Positions 41,554 through 51,355 of a stretch of DNA of 63,616 bases are shown piece after piece (the first letter of the stretch is position 1; every line of letters starts with the position of its first letter). The position numbers and the translations under genes were made by a program. A model generated the notes under the pieces. That model was not told where the DNA came from. It ran no database searches and saw only the letters and a list, made by a program, of their open reading frames with translations. Origin of the DNA: an uncultured Clostridia bacterium (GTDB taxonomy: Bacteria > Bacillota > Clostridia > TANB77 > CAG-508); NCBI GenBank assembly GCA_947628715.1, contig CANRAW010000004.1:1-63616 (forward strand). Reading direction: 5' to 3'.

Positions 41554-41887
41554 GGCCAAGAGAGAAATAAATAAGAAAATTGGACATTAACGAAATCGAA
41601 GATGGTGATTTTTCCTATACAATAAGATATAGCCAAGAGAGAAATAAAAATTTGCGTTCCGAAACTTTGTCCTTGGTTTTCTTCGTAGAAATTCTAAAAC
41701 TTCCTTATGGCACCCTTCCACGGCAAGCGTGAACTCTTTCCATAAGGAAGTTTAATAATTTCTAACTCGCAAACAGTCCAGCGTTCTTCACTTAAATTTT
41801 TATTTTTCTCTTGGCTTTAAATATATTTTTAAGTTTTATTTATCTCTTGGCTATAAATATATTCTTACATTTTATTTTCTCTTGGCT
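41554..41887. repeat. Nested inverted-repeat element (MITE-like or structured RNA)
   Basis: The motif (A/G)GCCAAGAGA occurs five times: forward at 41554 and 41631, inverted at 41807, 41843 and 41878. The main palindrome is 41631-41653 against 41794-41816, 22 of 23 matching. Inside it a second pair (about 41685-41710 and 41740-41765) has 14 perfect bases (AAACTTCCTTATGG) around a 29-base loop. Between the stems are unpaired segments of about 30 bases on each side. There is no ORF. The last copy overlaps the dxs stop. It lies between convergent lon and dxs. Confidence 0.7.
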
Positions 41888-43766
41888 TTATTTTTTTATA
41901 TAAGAAAATTTTTCCATTATTTCTTTTGCAATTGTTTCTGCATCTAAACCATATTTTTTCTCAAGTTCAGGAACACTACCATGTTTTATAAACTCATCAG
42001 GATATCCGTATTTTTTTATAACAATATCTTCCATATTTTCTTTAGAAATAATCTCCTCAATAGCACTTCCGAAGCCCGCCTTTAATAATGTTGTCTTCTA
42101 TTGTTACAACTTTTCTAGTCTTTTTAATTGAATTCATAATCATGTTTTCGTCAATTGGCTTTAAAAATCTTGCATTAATTACCTCTGCATTAATTCCGTT
42201 TTCTCCTAAAATACTCGAAATTGTTACTGCTCTATCAACCATTTTTCCAATAGAAACAATCGTTAAATCATTTCCCTCTTGTAATAACTCTGCCTTTCCC
42301 TTTCTAATTTTCTCATGTGTTTGAAATTTATTTTTGCCTTCTCCTCCTCTTGGATACCTTATAACAACTGGTTTTTCAAGGTTGACAGCATATTCAAGCA
42401 TATTTTCAAACTCTTCGAAATCTTTAGGAGCCATTATAGTAATATTTGGAACTAATGAAAAGAAAGATAAATCAAATATTCCTTGATGTGTTTCGCCGTC
42501 ATTTCCAACAAGTCCTGCCCTATCAACACACATTACAACACCAAGATTTTGCAAACATATATCATGTATTACTTGGTCATAACATCTTTGATAAAATGAC
42601 GAATATATTGGTACAACCGGTATCATGTTATTTTTTGCAAGTCCTGCAGCAAAACCTAAAGCATGCTGTTCAGCAATACCAACATCAAAGCATCTATCTG
42701 GAAATTCTTTAGCAAACTCGTCTAAGCCTGTTCCATCTTTCATTGCTGCTGTTATTGCAACAACTTTTTTATTTTCTTTTGCGATTTTGACAAGTTTTTC
42801 ACCAAATACTGCAGAATAATCTTTTGGTTTTTCAACTAAACTTTCTCCTGTTTCAATATCAAATTTAGATGCACTATGAAACTTATCAGGGTTTTCTTCT
42901 GCTGGTTTATATCCTTTTCCCTTTTTCGTAACAACATGAATTAAAATAGGTCCGTCTAGCTCTTTACTTACTTTTAAAATGCTTTCTAGCTTTTCTATAT
43001 CATGTCCATCTATTGGACCTAAATATCTAAATCCTATATCCTCAAATAACATATTAGGAATTAATAATTGTTTTATACTGTATTTAATTTTTCTAATAAA
43101 ACGTATAATAAAATTTCCGCCTCTAGGTAACATGCTGACAACTTTTTTTACATACCTATTAGATTCAGTATAAAATTTTCTCGTTCTTACTTTGCTAAGA
43201 AACATAGAAATTCCGCCAACATTTTTAGAAATGCTCATTTCATTATCATTTAAAATAACGATTAAGTTAGTTTTCATAGCACCTGCGTGGTTTAATGCCT
43301 CAAGTGCCATGCCTCCTGTTAATGCACCGTCTCCTATTACTGCAATTATATGGTTATTCTCTTTATTTATATCTCTTGCAACAGCCATGCCTAAAGCAAC
43401 AGAAATAGAGGTACTACTATGCCCCGTATCAAAGCTATCATATTCAGATTCGCTTTGTTTTGGAAATCCAGCAATCCCTCCTAGTTTTCTTAGAGTAGGC
43501 ATTTTATCTTTTCTTCCTGTCAATATCTTATGGACATAGCTTTGATGCCCCACATCCCAAATTATCTTATCTTTAGGGGCATCAAAAACACTGTGAATTG
43601 CAATAGTAAGCTCTACAACTCCCAAATTTGATGCTAAATGTCCTCCATTATTAGATACCGTTTTTATTATTAACTCTCTTATATCTTCAGCAAGTTCCTT
43701 TTTTTCTTGTATATTTAACTTTTTTAAATCTTCTGTACCATTTATTTTGTCTAATATTTTATCCAT
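41888..43766 (-). CDS. dxs: 1-deoxy-D-xylulose-5-phosphate synthase, with one CGGN site
   Basis: DXS condenses pyruvate and glyceraldehyde 3-phosphate with thiamine diphosphate, the first step of the MEP isoprenoid pathway. GHQSYVHKILTGR, the ThDP motif GDGALTGGMALEALN, and DRAGLVGNDGETHQG are all present. The triplet frame ends after IIKGGL-CGG at 42071-42069 (CGGA). Skipping C gives GGLGSAIEEIISKEN and about 55 more residues of the transketolase C domain, to TAA 41890-41888. Length 1879 minus 1 gives 625 residues, the normal size. Confidence 0.95.
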
Positions 43767-43805
43767 TTTAAAATAAATTGAGCCCCCTAAAAAGCATATC
43801 TATAA

Positions 43806-44465
43806 TTACATTTTTCTAAATACTCCTGCAACTTTTCCAAGTATTTTACAGTCTGGAACAATTATAGGATCCATTGTAGAGTTTTCAGGTTGTAATCTTA
43901 TATGGTCTTTTTCTTTATAGAAGGTTTTAACAGTTGCCTCATCTTCTATTAATGCAACAACAATTTCGCCGTTATTAGCTGTATTTTGTTTTTTTACTAA
44001 TATGTAATCTCCATCTAAAATACCAGCCTCAATCATACTTTCTCCTCTTACTGTAAGCATAAAGCTTTCAGAATTTCCAACGAAATCGATTGGAATTGGA
44101 AATGTATCTGTAATATTTTCAACTGCTAAAATTGGAGCACCTGCTGTAATTTTACCAATTACAGGAACTTCAACAAGTTCTTTAGAAGTATAGAAATCTT
44201 TTATTTTTTCATTTTGATTTCCATTTGCTCCGCCTTTTAAAAGTCTTAAAGTTCTACCCTTTTGACTTTCCTTTTTTATATATCCTTTTTTCTCTAATCC
44301 TGCTAGATACCCGTGAACTGTAGCTGTTGATTTAAGGTCTACAGCCTTTCCAATTTCTCTTACTGAAGGTGGATATCCATTTTCTGCAATCTGTTCTTCA
44401 ATAAATTTTAAAATATTTTTTTCTCTTTTATTTAATTCCTCTGCATCTTTTTTTCTTCTACCCAA
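43806..44465 (-). CDS. lexA: LexA repressor
   Basis: This 219-residue SOS repressor has a winged-helix DNA-binding domain ([25 protein letters not shown]), an Ala-Gly cleavage site in [11 protein letters not shown], and the catalytic Ser in [11 protein letters not shown] and Lys in EATVKTF. The start is TTG 44465 with GGAG upstream. A palindrome overlaps its own promoter. Confidence 0.93.
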   Translation of the reverse strand: MGRRKKDAEELNKREKNILKFIEEQIAENGYPPSVREIGKAVDLKSTATVHGYLAGLEKKGYIKKESQKGRTLRLLKGGANGNQNEKIKDFYTSKELVEVPVIGKITAGAPILAVENITDTFPIPIDFVGNSESFMLTVRGESMIEAGILDGDYILVKKQNTANNGEIVVALIEDEATVKTFYKEKDHIRLQPENSTMDPIIVPDCKILGKVAGVFRKM

Positions 44466-44486
44466 AACAGAATCACTCCTTTTCTC

Positions 44487-44526
44487 ATGTTTTTATCATA
44501 ATATCATAAAAACATATAATTGTCAA
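44487..44526 (-). promoter_or_regulatory. lexA promoter with overlapping operator-like palindrome
   Basis: TTGACA at 44526-44521, a 17-base spacer and TATTAT at 44503-44498. A 29-base palindrome (44487-44515; arms ATGTTTTTAT and ATAAAAACAT) covers the -10 element. It is unlike the Bacillus box CGAACATATGTTCG but ideally placed for autoregulation. Confidence 0.6.
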
Positions 44527-44571
44527 ACAAATTTTTGATTTTTATAATAATTTTATTTTTTTATAGACTAT

Positions 44572-44600
44572 TTGAAAATTTTATGATACAATAATATATG
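44572..44600 (+). promoter_or_regulatory. Candidate promoter of the tRNA gene
   Basis: TTGAAA at 44572-44577, a 17-base spacer and TATATG at 44595-44600 place a start site just before the tRNA at 44610. Confidence 0.5.
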
Positions 44601-44609
44601 TATAATTTT

Positions 44610-44683
<74 letters not shown>

Positions 44684-44826
44684 CTTTTTTTAATTTTATT
44701 AAAATTTATAAAAGTTTATTAAAATCTATAAAACATTAAAAACATGGAAAAATAAGCATTTCATAGCATCAAAGAAATTATAAAACTTTATAAAATTTTA
44801 TTGTTTTTTATAAAAAATTTGTAAAA

Positions 44827-44888
44827 TTACATTAAAATTACATTAAAATATGAAAAATATTTACATTAAAAAAATATTTACATTAAAA
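44827..44888. repeat. Four direct repeats of TTACATTAAAA
   Basis: Copies lie at 44827, 44838, 44861 and 44878, in an AT-rich stretch between the tRNA and the prophage lysis genes. The rest of 44684-45100 has no ORF. They could be recombinase arm sites or simple drift. Confidence 0.5.
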
Positions 44889-44929
44889 TTTTTAAACGTC
44901 AGAAAAGCTAGTATTAGTAATCAATCTAA

Positions 44930-44984
44930 AACTCCCATCCATATTCGACAAAAAAGTTTAATATGGATGGGAGTTATTATTTTT
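44930..44984. terminator. Long hairpin at the prophage edge
   Basis: A perfect 16-base stem (44930-44945 with 44960-44975, AACTCCCATCC...) and a 14-base loop are followed by a T-rich run on the plus strand. It is the strongest terminator in the prophage flank and could stop transcription from the tRNA side. Confidence 0.8.
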
Positions 44985-45104
44985 TAATATTTTTCCTTTT
45001 ACTTTTCTATTTAAAATAAGAACTAAATATATGCCACTATATTATATAATAATCACTGTTTCAGCATCAGAATCTAATTTAATTTTATGTACAAATAACA
45101 TTTA

Positions 45105-45476
45105 CTATAAAATGGAATATTTTAAGAAAAAATTACCATAGTTAGAATTAATGGCAATGTTGCGTGGATTCTGTATCTTAACAAAACCATCTGTATAAAT
45201 TAAAACCCTTAGAGTATACACTTCTCTATCAGCTGTTTGTACATGTGCCATTGTGAATATATTATGTGGTGGTCTATACCCCACAGGTAATGTTCCTATA
45301 TTTGTTTCACTACTTACTGGCCACTCTCTAATTGGTAATTGTGTTGCATTTATTTCAATGTCAGTTCCGACTTTCCTATATAATATAGTTTCAGTTAAAT
45401 TTTTCCAGTCTTCTTTATATGTTAATTCTTTTATTGTTGCATTAGCTTTTTGTAATTTTTCTTTTAAAAATTGCAT
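45105..45476 (-). CDS. Phage tail-fibre-type protein, cassette 1
   Basis: The protein has 123 residues, starting MQFLKEKLQKANATIKEL, a short coiled coil, then a beta-rich C-terminal domain (PVGYRPPHNIFTMA, VLIYTDGFVKIQNP) of the kind seen at the tips of phage tail fibres. Two further genes (47499, 47988) share the N-terminal motif but not the C-terminal domain. It is preceded by AGGAGGTGA and a short leader ORF with a GT tract. Confidence 0.6.
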   Translation of the reverse strand: MQFLKEKLQKANATIKELTYKEDWKNLTETILYRKVGTDIEINATQLPIREWPVSSETNIGTLPVGYRPPHNIFTMAHVQTADREVYTLRVLIYTDGFVKIQNPRNIAINSNYGNFFLKYSIL

Positions 45477-45568
45477 AGGGTTTCACCTCCTATGCTTTTA
45501 TCTTCTAAAACATATTGTGTGTGTGTGTGTGTGTGTACAGCCTCAAGGCTTACAAGACTTTTATTCAT
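45464..45568 (-). CDS. Leader ORF with His-Thr repeat (34 aa)
   Basis: The frame starts at ATG 45568 with GGAGGATAAG before it and reads MNKSLVSLEAV, then three His-Thr pairs encoded by the GT tract, then QYVLEDKSIGGETL, and ends overlapping the start of the fibre gene at 45476. The end contains the ribosome binding site of the next gene. No family is recognised. A change in GT number would change whether the frame reaches the next gene. Confidence 0.5.
   Translation of the reverse strand: MNKSLVSLEAVHTHTHTQYVLEDKSIGGETLCNF
45517..45536. repeat. (GT)10 microsatellite
   Basis: Ten GT units lie inside the leader ORF upstream of fibre cassette 1. The flanking 60 bases are nearly identical to those around the second tract at 47907. 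Confidence 0.95.
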
Positions 45569-45579
45569 ATCTTATCCTC

Positions 45580-46941
45580 CTATTTCAAATATTTCATATT
45601 AACATACCTTACTAATCCTGTTTTTATAATTTTTACTTTTGCCAATGAATTCATGGTTGATAATACTTGCACTTTAGTTCCTTTTTTATAATTATATCCA
45701 TTATTCATATTTTGGCTCGTAAACATTTTTGTTTTTGTAGACAAATAATATGTCTTGTTTAATTTTAAATTGTCTGTATCGTCTTTCTGTTGCGTCGTTT
45801 TTTTAATAATATAATTATTATTGTAAGCATATCTTATTATCCCTGTTTTTATTACTTGAACTTTATCAATTTTACTTGTAATATTTTCTATGATTTTTAT
45901 TTTTGTTCCTTTTTTATAATTATAGCTTTTCTTCATATCAGCATTTGCATATAACTTTGTATTATTATTAAGTATATATGTATTTCCTTCAGTATTAGTT
46001 ATATTTTCCTTTGTTTCAACTTTATTGTCTGTTATATTTTCTTTTACAATTTCTCCAGGATTATATGCAAAAGCAAAAAATCCTTTATAATTAGCATACT
46101 TTTTAAAGTTTTCAACGCTGCAATATATAGTATTACCACTTACTGTTACTTTATTTTTTCTTGTAGATGTCTCAAATTTTCCGTTATACAAATATGGATC
46201 ATATATTTTTAATATATCCTCGTCTATTCCAACTATAACAATGAAATGTCCACCATAAGTAAATAATCCATTGCCTACACTTGCAATTATATAATTGTTA
46301 TTTTTTAGTAATTCTATTGCTGTATCTAATGTTGATATTTCTTTATATTCAATATCAAATTCATCAGCTACAGCTCTAAATGCACTCCAATACGTTCCAC
46401 TATTAGAACTCCTATATCCATGTTCAACAAATAAATCTCCCATAATATCTGGCGTAATATTTCCCTTGATACTTGATACAACCATTGCAGCCGAAGTTGG
46501 ACCACATCCACTTGTACCAATTGTTTGTGAGAAATCATTTATACTTGTATATGTATGATTTTTCCATCTGCTATCAACTTGAGAATAATATGTAAGTCCT
46601 ACATAATCTCCTAATTCTATGTTCCAATTTTTTGCTTTTTCTCCCTCGTATGCTATATTTCCCTGTAATTCAAAACTTTCCGCTTCAGTTTCTTGTTCTT
46701 CTAGTTCAATTTCTTCCTGCTCAGACAAATCTTCTATTTCAGTCGTTGATATATTTTCCATTGATTGTTCTTTCACTTTTTCTTGTTCTTCTATATTTTC
46801 TATCTCGTTTACTACTATATTCTGTAGCTTTTCAACAGTCTGTTTTGATTCTTCTCCTATATATATTCCACACCAAACTGCTATACAAGCAAGTAAGCAT
46901 ACTATTATAGTTAATATTGTCTTTTTATTTTTACTATTCAT
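45580..46941 (-). CDS. C39-type peptidase lysin with two SH3-like repeats
   Basis: This 453-residue protein has an N-terminal membrane segment (residues 8-27), an acidic Glu-rich linker (40-90), a peptidase C39_2 domain with the catalytic Cys in TSGCGPTSAAMVV and His in YGGHFIVIVGI (then KIYDPY), and two bacterial SH3-like repeats in the last 130 residues (KGTKIKIIENI, KGTKVQVLSTM). It probably degrades host peptidoglycan or binds the wall as part of phage lysis. It directly follows the holin. Confidence 0.75.
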   Translation of the reverse strand: MNSKNKKTILTIIVCLLACIAVWCGIYIGEESKQTVEKLQNIVVNEIENIEEQEKVKEQSMENISTTEIEDLSEQEEIELEEQETEAESFELQGNIAYEGEKAKNWNIELGDYVGLTYYSQVDSRWKNHTYTSINDFSQTIGTSGCGPTSAAMVVSSIKGNITPDIMGDLFVEHGYRSSNSGTYWSAFRAVADEFDIEYKEISTLDTAIELLKNNNYIIASVGNGLFTYGGHFIVIVGIDEDILKIYDPYLYNGKFETSTRKNKVTVSGNTIYCSVENFKKYANYKGFFAFAYNPGEIVKENITDNKVETKENITNTEGNTYILNNNTKLYANADMKKSYNYKKGTKIKIIENITSKIDKVQVIKTGIIRYAYNNNYIIKKTTQQKDDTDNLKLNKTYYLSTKTKMFTSQNMNNGYNYKKGTKVQVLSTMNSLAKVKIIKTGLVRYVNMKYLK

Positions 46942-46942
46942 T

Positions 46943-47425
46943 TTATCTTTCCTCCTTATTATTTTTATCTCTTAATTGTAATAATACATTCTTTAGTTGT
47001 TCTGGAAATGGAATTCCCATTTGTGATACATTTTCTAGTAAACTTATTCCTTCATTAGCCGTAAAAAACATTATGACTATTTCCCTTATTGCCGGAATTC
47101 CTAAATTTCTTTCGAGCAATACAGATATTCCTACTAAAATAAATATCACTACTTTTCTTATTATCCCTTTTATTCCAATTTCACTTGAAAGTTCTCTGTT
47201 ATGTATTGCTTTTAAAACGCCTGTTATATAGTCTGTTAATGCTAGTCCAACTAATGTTGCTATTAGTCCGTCCCAGCCTCCTAAAAAACTTACAAATAGT
47301 CCTCCTATTATTCCAAACAAAACGCTTATTGCATTAAATAATTTTTCCATTCCTTCTAAAGAACTTACAAATAGTCCTCCTATTATTTCAAAATAAACAC
47401 TTATTGAATTAAATAATTTTTCCAC
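46943..47425 (-). CDS. Phage holin with an internal duplication
   Basis: This 160-residue holin is of the toxin-secretion/lysis holin family, with hydrophobic segments near residues 8-22, 33-60 and 90-110, and LTDYITGVLKAI and GIKGIIRKVVIFI typical of it. I chose GTG 47425 because AGGAGG lies 6 bases upstream. The first 23 residues (VEKLFNSISVYFEIIGGLFV) are repeated almost exactly (MEKLFNAISVLFGIIGGLFV), reflecting a tandem duplication of about 75 bases (47285-47425). Confidence 0.75.
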   Translation of the reverse strand: MEKLFNSISVYFEIIGGLFVSSLEGMEKLFNAISVLFGIIGGLFVSFLGGWDGLIATLVGLALTDYITGVLKAIHNRELSSEIGIKGIIRKVVIFILVGISVLLERNLGIPAIREIVIMFFTANEGISLLENVSQMGIPFPEQLKNVLLQLRDKNNKEER

Positions 47426-47498
47426 TTTTTCCTCCTTTTTATTGTTATACTGCAAAAGTCCATGTTTTTGATTTAAAAGTTTCTCCTTTTTTCCTCCT

Positions 47499-47867
47499 TT
47501 ACTTCCATTTTCCAATTGCAACAATATCAATATTAAATATACCATTATGTACAATGTCTCCTTTTGCTAATACTGTTGTTCCTGCATTTGCTTCAGTTAC
47601 ATTATTTGTTCTAAAAATAAATGCTGCCCAATCATTAACTGCTGTTATTGATATAATAGGTCTAGTCAAAAAACTCTGAGCAAATTTTCCTAAATTTAAC
47701 GAATCAGATGTATATAACACTCCTTCTTTTGTCTCTAAATTAATTTCTGTAAAATGAACAGTTTTAGTACATATCATTATTCCATTTGAATATAGGATAG
47801 CTGTTCCATTTTCGTTTGTTATGATTTTTGTACGATTTAACTGTAATTTTTCTTTTAAAAATTGCAT
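47499..47867 (-). CDS. Phage tail-fibre-type protein, cassette 2
   Basis: This 122-residue protein starts MQFLKEKLQLNRTKI like cassette 1 but has a different C-terminal beta domain. It has the same AGGAGGTGA start signal and is preceded by the second GT-tract leader ORF. Probably a receptor-binding or fibre accessory protein. Confidence 0.55.
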   Translation of the reverse strand: MQFLKEKLQLNRTKIITNENGTAILYSNGIMICTKTVHFTEINLETKEGVLYTSDSLNLGKFAQSFLTRPIISITAVNDWAAFIFRTNNVTEANAGTTVLAKGDIVHNGIFNIDIVAIGKWK

Positions 47868-47900
47868 AGGATTTCACCTCCTATGCTTTTGTCTTCTAAT

Positions 47901-47966
<66 letters not shown>

Positions 47967-47987
47967 ATCTTATCCTCCTAATATTGA

Positions 47988-48377
47988 TTATAATAATGTT
48001 AAAACAATTGAACCTGTCAGTGTATTAAGTTCAGTGTTACTTATTGCTCTTAATTCCTTATTCCAACTAACTGTAAAATTAGCAATATGTGATGAACTAT
48101 CACTATACTTCATTCCACTACCAGTACCATATATTTTCGTCACTACATCTGGTTTAACAGTTCCTATTTTAATTGGTTCGTTAGTTAAATCAAAAGTTCC
48201 AACAACATCTATAATACATATTATCTGATTTCCTAACTTATACGCTGTGGTAGCATTATTTTTTGTTACTATTGAATCATAGGTAATGTAATCAGATAAC
48301 TGCACTGCTGTTGCTTTTTTCTTTAGTTCTTCAGTTTCATTTCTTTGCTTTTGTAATTCTCTTTTTAGAAATTCCAT
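47988..48377 (-). CDS. Phage tail-fibre-type protein, cassette 3
   Basis: This 129-residue protein opens MEFLKRELQKQRNETEELKKK (coiled coil) and has a beta-rich C-terminal part. It has no GT leader; its start follows the BppU-like gene by 2 bases. Related to cassettes 1 and 2 at the N-terminus only. Confidence 0.55.
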   Translation of the reverse strand: MEFLKRELQKQRNETEELKKKATAVQLSDYITYDSIVTKNNATTAYKLGNQIICIIDVVGTFDLTNEPIKIGTVKPDVVTKIYGTGSGMKYSDSSSHIANFTVSWNKELRAISNTELNTLTGSIVLTLL

Positions 48378-48379
48378 TG

Positions 48380-51355
48380 TTATTCGCTCCTTTCATTTGC
48401 AAGTATTGTATGTTCTACTTCAAAATATGGACGTACATCATCAGTAGAAAATATATTAGTTAATCCTTTATATGTAGTCGCATTAACTATCTCGTTATAT
48501 GCTTCTTGTTGTTCTTGTGAAAATGGTTCAATTTTTTCTTTTATATCATATTCTACTTTTAATGGTTTTCCTTCTGCTTTTCTTTCTGCCAGCCATTGTT
48601 TCCATCCTAATATATCAGGTGTTGGCAATTTATCTTTTTCAATTTTAAAATAAATCCAATTTGATGCTACTTCTGATGAATTAAAATTAAATGCTGTAAT
48701 ATCTACTGATGTACTTTGTACTGATACATTATTTGCATTTATAAAATAATTACATAATCCTTTCCTCTTTGAAACGTTTGCATTTATTGAGTCAATTCTT
48801 AGAGCAAAAAATATTCTATTTTCAGTATCAAAGCCACCATTTTGATTGTTCCAATCTTCTGTTCCGTCAAATTCTATTGTTTCTCTCAATTGATGTACCT
48901 CATCTGAAGCAATATAATCTCCTTTGCGTAGCACTTGTCCTTCTTTTGTTGGAAATACTATTGTTTGCTCTTCATTTTTTATATATGGCTTATCTTCTTC
49001 TGTATATTCTTCTATAATAAAGCTGTCTTCGTCTAAACACCACCAAGCACCCTCTCCATAAGTAAATCCCATATACTCTACTGTTTTATTTTGTTGGGTA
49101 ATAAAAGATTTCGTTTGCCACGATGTACCGCTTGCTGAAAAATATGCACGGTCATAAGTACCATCTTTATATATAAGCATTATTGACAGACTATGTGCAC
49201 TTACTATAGAAGTATCGTTTATTCTTGCTGTTGCAGTTAATTTATATCTTGTATTTTCTTTAAATCTGCCTAAATAACTTCTAAAAACGTTTGATACATC
49301 AGGTTCTCCTCGAAAATAAGAATTGTGAAAAACTATGCAATTTTTGCTATCTATTATTTCTTTTCGTACCACACTAGCATTATGATTATACATTTCACTA
49401 TATAATACATCTGTATTGGCAATATTTCTATTAGATACTACAAAAGAACATTTATTGCTATTATATACATCATAGCCCAAATCTTGTGAACCTTTGTTTA
49501 CATATAAATAACTAAATGGTAATTCATAATCTCCTTCTGACAAACCTGAATTAATACGCATAGTTGTTGCATCGTTAGATAAAGTAATAGGACCACTGCT
49601 AAATATGTTATTTCCTATTGCATGATTATCTTTATCATAAAATGTTATATTAAAATCTGAAAAAATTCTTTTTATAAATACATAATAATTACCCGCTGGC
49701 AAATTGCAACTAATAATTATTGCAGGATTTGATGTATTTGTATTTTTTACTTTCAAAATTTTATTTTCTGCTGTAGCAGTACAATTCTTATATTCTATTA
49801 TATTACTTAAATCAATTTGATTAATGCTTTCACTACCACAGTTTCTTATATCACTTAGGTATTCTAGGCTTGGTTTATCTGGTACAAATGGTTCATAAGG
49901 GACATCTTTTTCTGATATTATAATATCTGTGAATGTGCATTCTCCTCCATTTGCACCATAAAAGAATATAGAATATTCATTTTCATTGAAATCATCTGGA
50001 ACTGTAAAAGGATTTTTATTAATTGTATAAATATGTGCATCATCTTTTCTTATGGTAATATTTCCTGTTGCAACTCCTGTAGCATTTCCTTCATTAACTA
50101 TATTGAATGTACTCTTACAATAATAAGTGTGTCCTGCTTGAAATTTTACTGGAAACTTTGTTAATGCAAAATAACAGGCATAATCTGTTATTTTAATTCC
50201 ATCAGATATTTTTACAATATTTGAAGTATCTGGTACTTTAGAGATGTCCAACAAATTGTTTCCTTGTTCACTTGTTTCCTGCTCACTATTTCCTTGCATT
50301 ATAAATTTGTCAAATTCTAGACCACTGCAATTATCTAGTGTTATGTATTCTCCCTCTGCATTTACTTGCTTTGTTGGAATTCCTCTTGCTATAGATGTAA
50401 GAGTTAAATCTTCCTCTAATTCCCAATTTCCATCTTGCTCAGTTCTGTGCATTTTAATTTTATTACTTAACTCTCCCGCTTCTCCTACTTCTTTATAATG
50501 TCCATCTTCAGTATCTGATGCTAATTTCATTACTTCTGTGTCTGCACGCATTTCAAGAGAATTATTACCAACAATATATTTAACTGGTAGTCTTACTTCA
50601 TATTGGTCTTTTATCGTTGTTTTTGACGGAATTACTGATGTTTTTATATCTGTTTTTCTCAGTAAATAATCTTTCATGTGCATATCAACTTTTTCGCCAA
50701 TATGATTATCAATGTTTTTAATTTCTTCTATTAATGAATTATAATTATTTAATAAATTTTGTATATCTTCTGTTAATGTTGAATATCTCTGCTCTATATC
50801 ATTTATTTTATCTTGAACATCACTACTTAGTTTGTCCATCAGTTTATTTGCTTGATTTTGTAATTGGGTATATCTAGATTCAATATCTGTATATTGTGTA
50901 TCAGCTTTATCCTGGATATTCTTTATTAAGTTGTTTGCATTTTCTTGCAACTTTGCAATCAATTTTTCAAGACTTTCTATATATGTATCTGTGTTATCTG
51001 AACGAACATTTTCCTTGGAACTTGGCTCTATAAAAGCATCCAAACAAAAAGAAGATACAATCTCTGTATCCTCTTTTATTTCTACTTCTATTTTTGCAGC
51101 TCCATATTTTCTAACACAGTCCGTCATGAGGACTACTTTTACAGTATTATCCTCTGTATCAACTATACAATCTTGAATAACTATACTTTTATTTGGTTTT
51201 GCAAATATTATGCTTGCTGTTTTTTTTGTTAAATCTATTGCTTGTCCATTATCCAAAATCTTAAAAATTAATTCTGTAGAATCTAACTGCTTCAATCTAA
51301 TAACATCATAGCTTTTAACTTTAACATCAATGATAATTTCTTCAGTTCTTTTCAT
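48380..51355 (-). CDS. BppU-like baseplate/fibre protein
   Basis: The protein has 991 residues. Residues 1-120 resemble the BppU N-terminal domain (FKILDNGQAIDLTKKTASIIF, DTEDNTVKVVL). A coiled coil follows (residues 130-220, repeated QxQxxANKLMDKL-type heptads), then about 700 residues of beta-rich modules that look carbohydrate-binding. AGGAGG lies about 11 bases before the ATG. It probably forms the receptor-binding part of the baseplate. It contains CGG only out of frame. Confidence 0.7.
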   Translation of the reverse strand: MKRTEEIIIDVKVKSYDVIRLKQLDSTELIFKILDNGQAIDLTKKTASIIFAKPNKSIVIQDCIVDTEDNTVKVVLMTDCVRKYGAAKIEVEIKEDTEIVSSFCLDAFIEPSSKENVRSDNTDTYIESLEKLIAKLQENANNLIKNIQDKADTQYTDIESRYTQLQNQANKLMDKLSSDVQDKINDIEQRYSTLTEDIQNLLNNYNSLIEEIKNIDNHIGEKVDMHMKDYLLRKTDIKTSVIPSKTTIKDQYEVRLPVKYIVGNNSLEMRADTEVMKLASDTEDGHYKEVGEAGELSNKIKMHRTEQDGNWELEEDLTLTSIARGIPTKQVNAEGEYITLDNCSGLEFDKFIMQGNSEQETSEQGNNLLDISKVPDTSNIVKISDGIKITDYACYFALTKFPVKFQAGHTYYCKSTFNIVNEGNATGVATGNITIRKDDAHIYTINKNPFTVPDDFNENEYSIFFYGANGGECTFTDIIISEKDVPYEPFVPDKPSLEYLSDIRNCGSESINQIDLSNIIEYKNCTATAENKILKVKNTNTSNPAIIISCNLPAGNYYVFIKRIFSDFNITFYDKDNHAIGNNIFSSGPITLSNDATTMRINSGLSEGDYELPFSYLYVNKGSQDLGYDVYNSNKCSFVVSNRNIANTDVLYSEMYNHNASVVRKEIIDSKNCIVFHNSYFRGEPDVSNVFRSYLGRFKENTRYKLTATARINDTSIVSAHSLSIMLIYKDGTYDRAYFSASGTSWQTKSFITQQNKTVEYMGFTYGEGAWWCLDEDSFIIEEYTEEDKPYIKNEEQTIVFPTKEGQVLRKGDYIASDEVHQLRETIEFDGTEDWNNQNGGFDTENRIFFALRIDSINANVSKRKGLCNYFINANNVSVQSTSVDITAFNFNSSEVASNWIYFKIEKDKLPTPDILGWKQWLAERKAEGKPLKVEYDIKEKIEPFSQEQQEAYNEIVNATTYKGLTNIFSTDDVRPYFEVEHTILANERSE

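Noticed and set aside
44827-44888. CRISPR array
   Set aside because: The repeats are only 11 bases with no uniform spacers; no cas genes are in the window.
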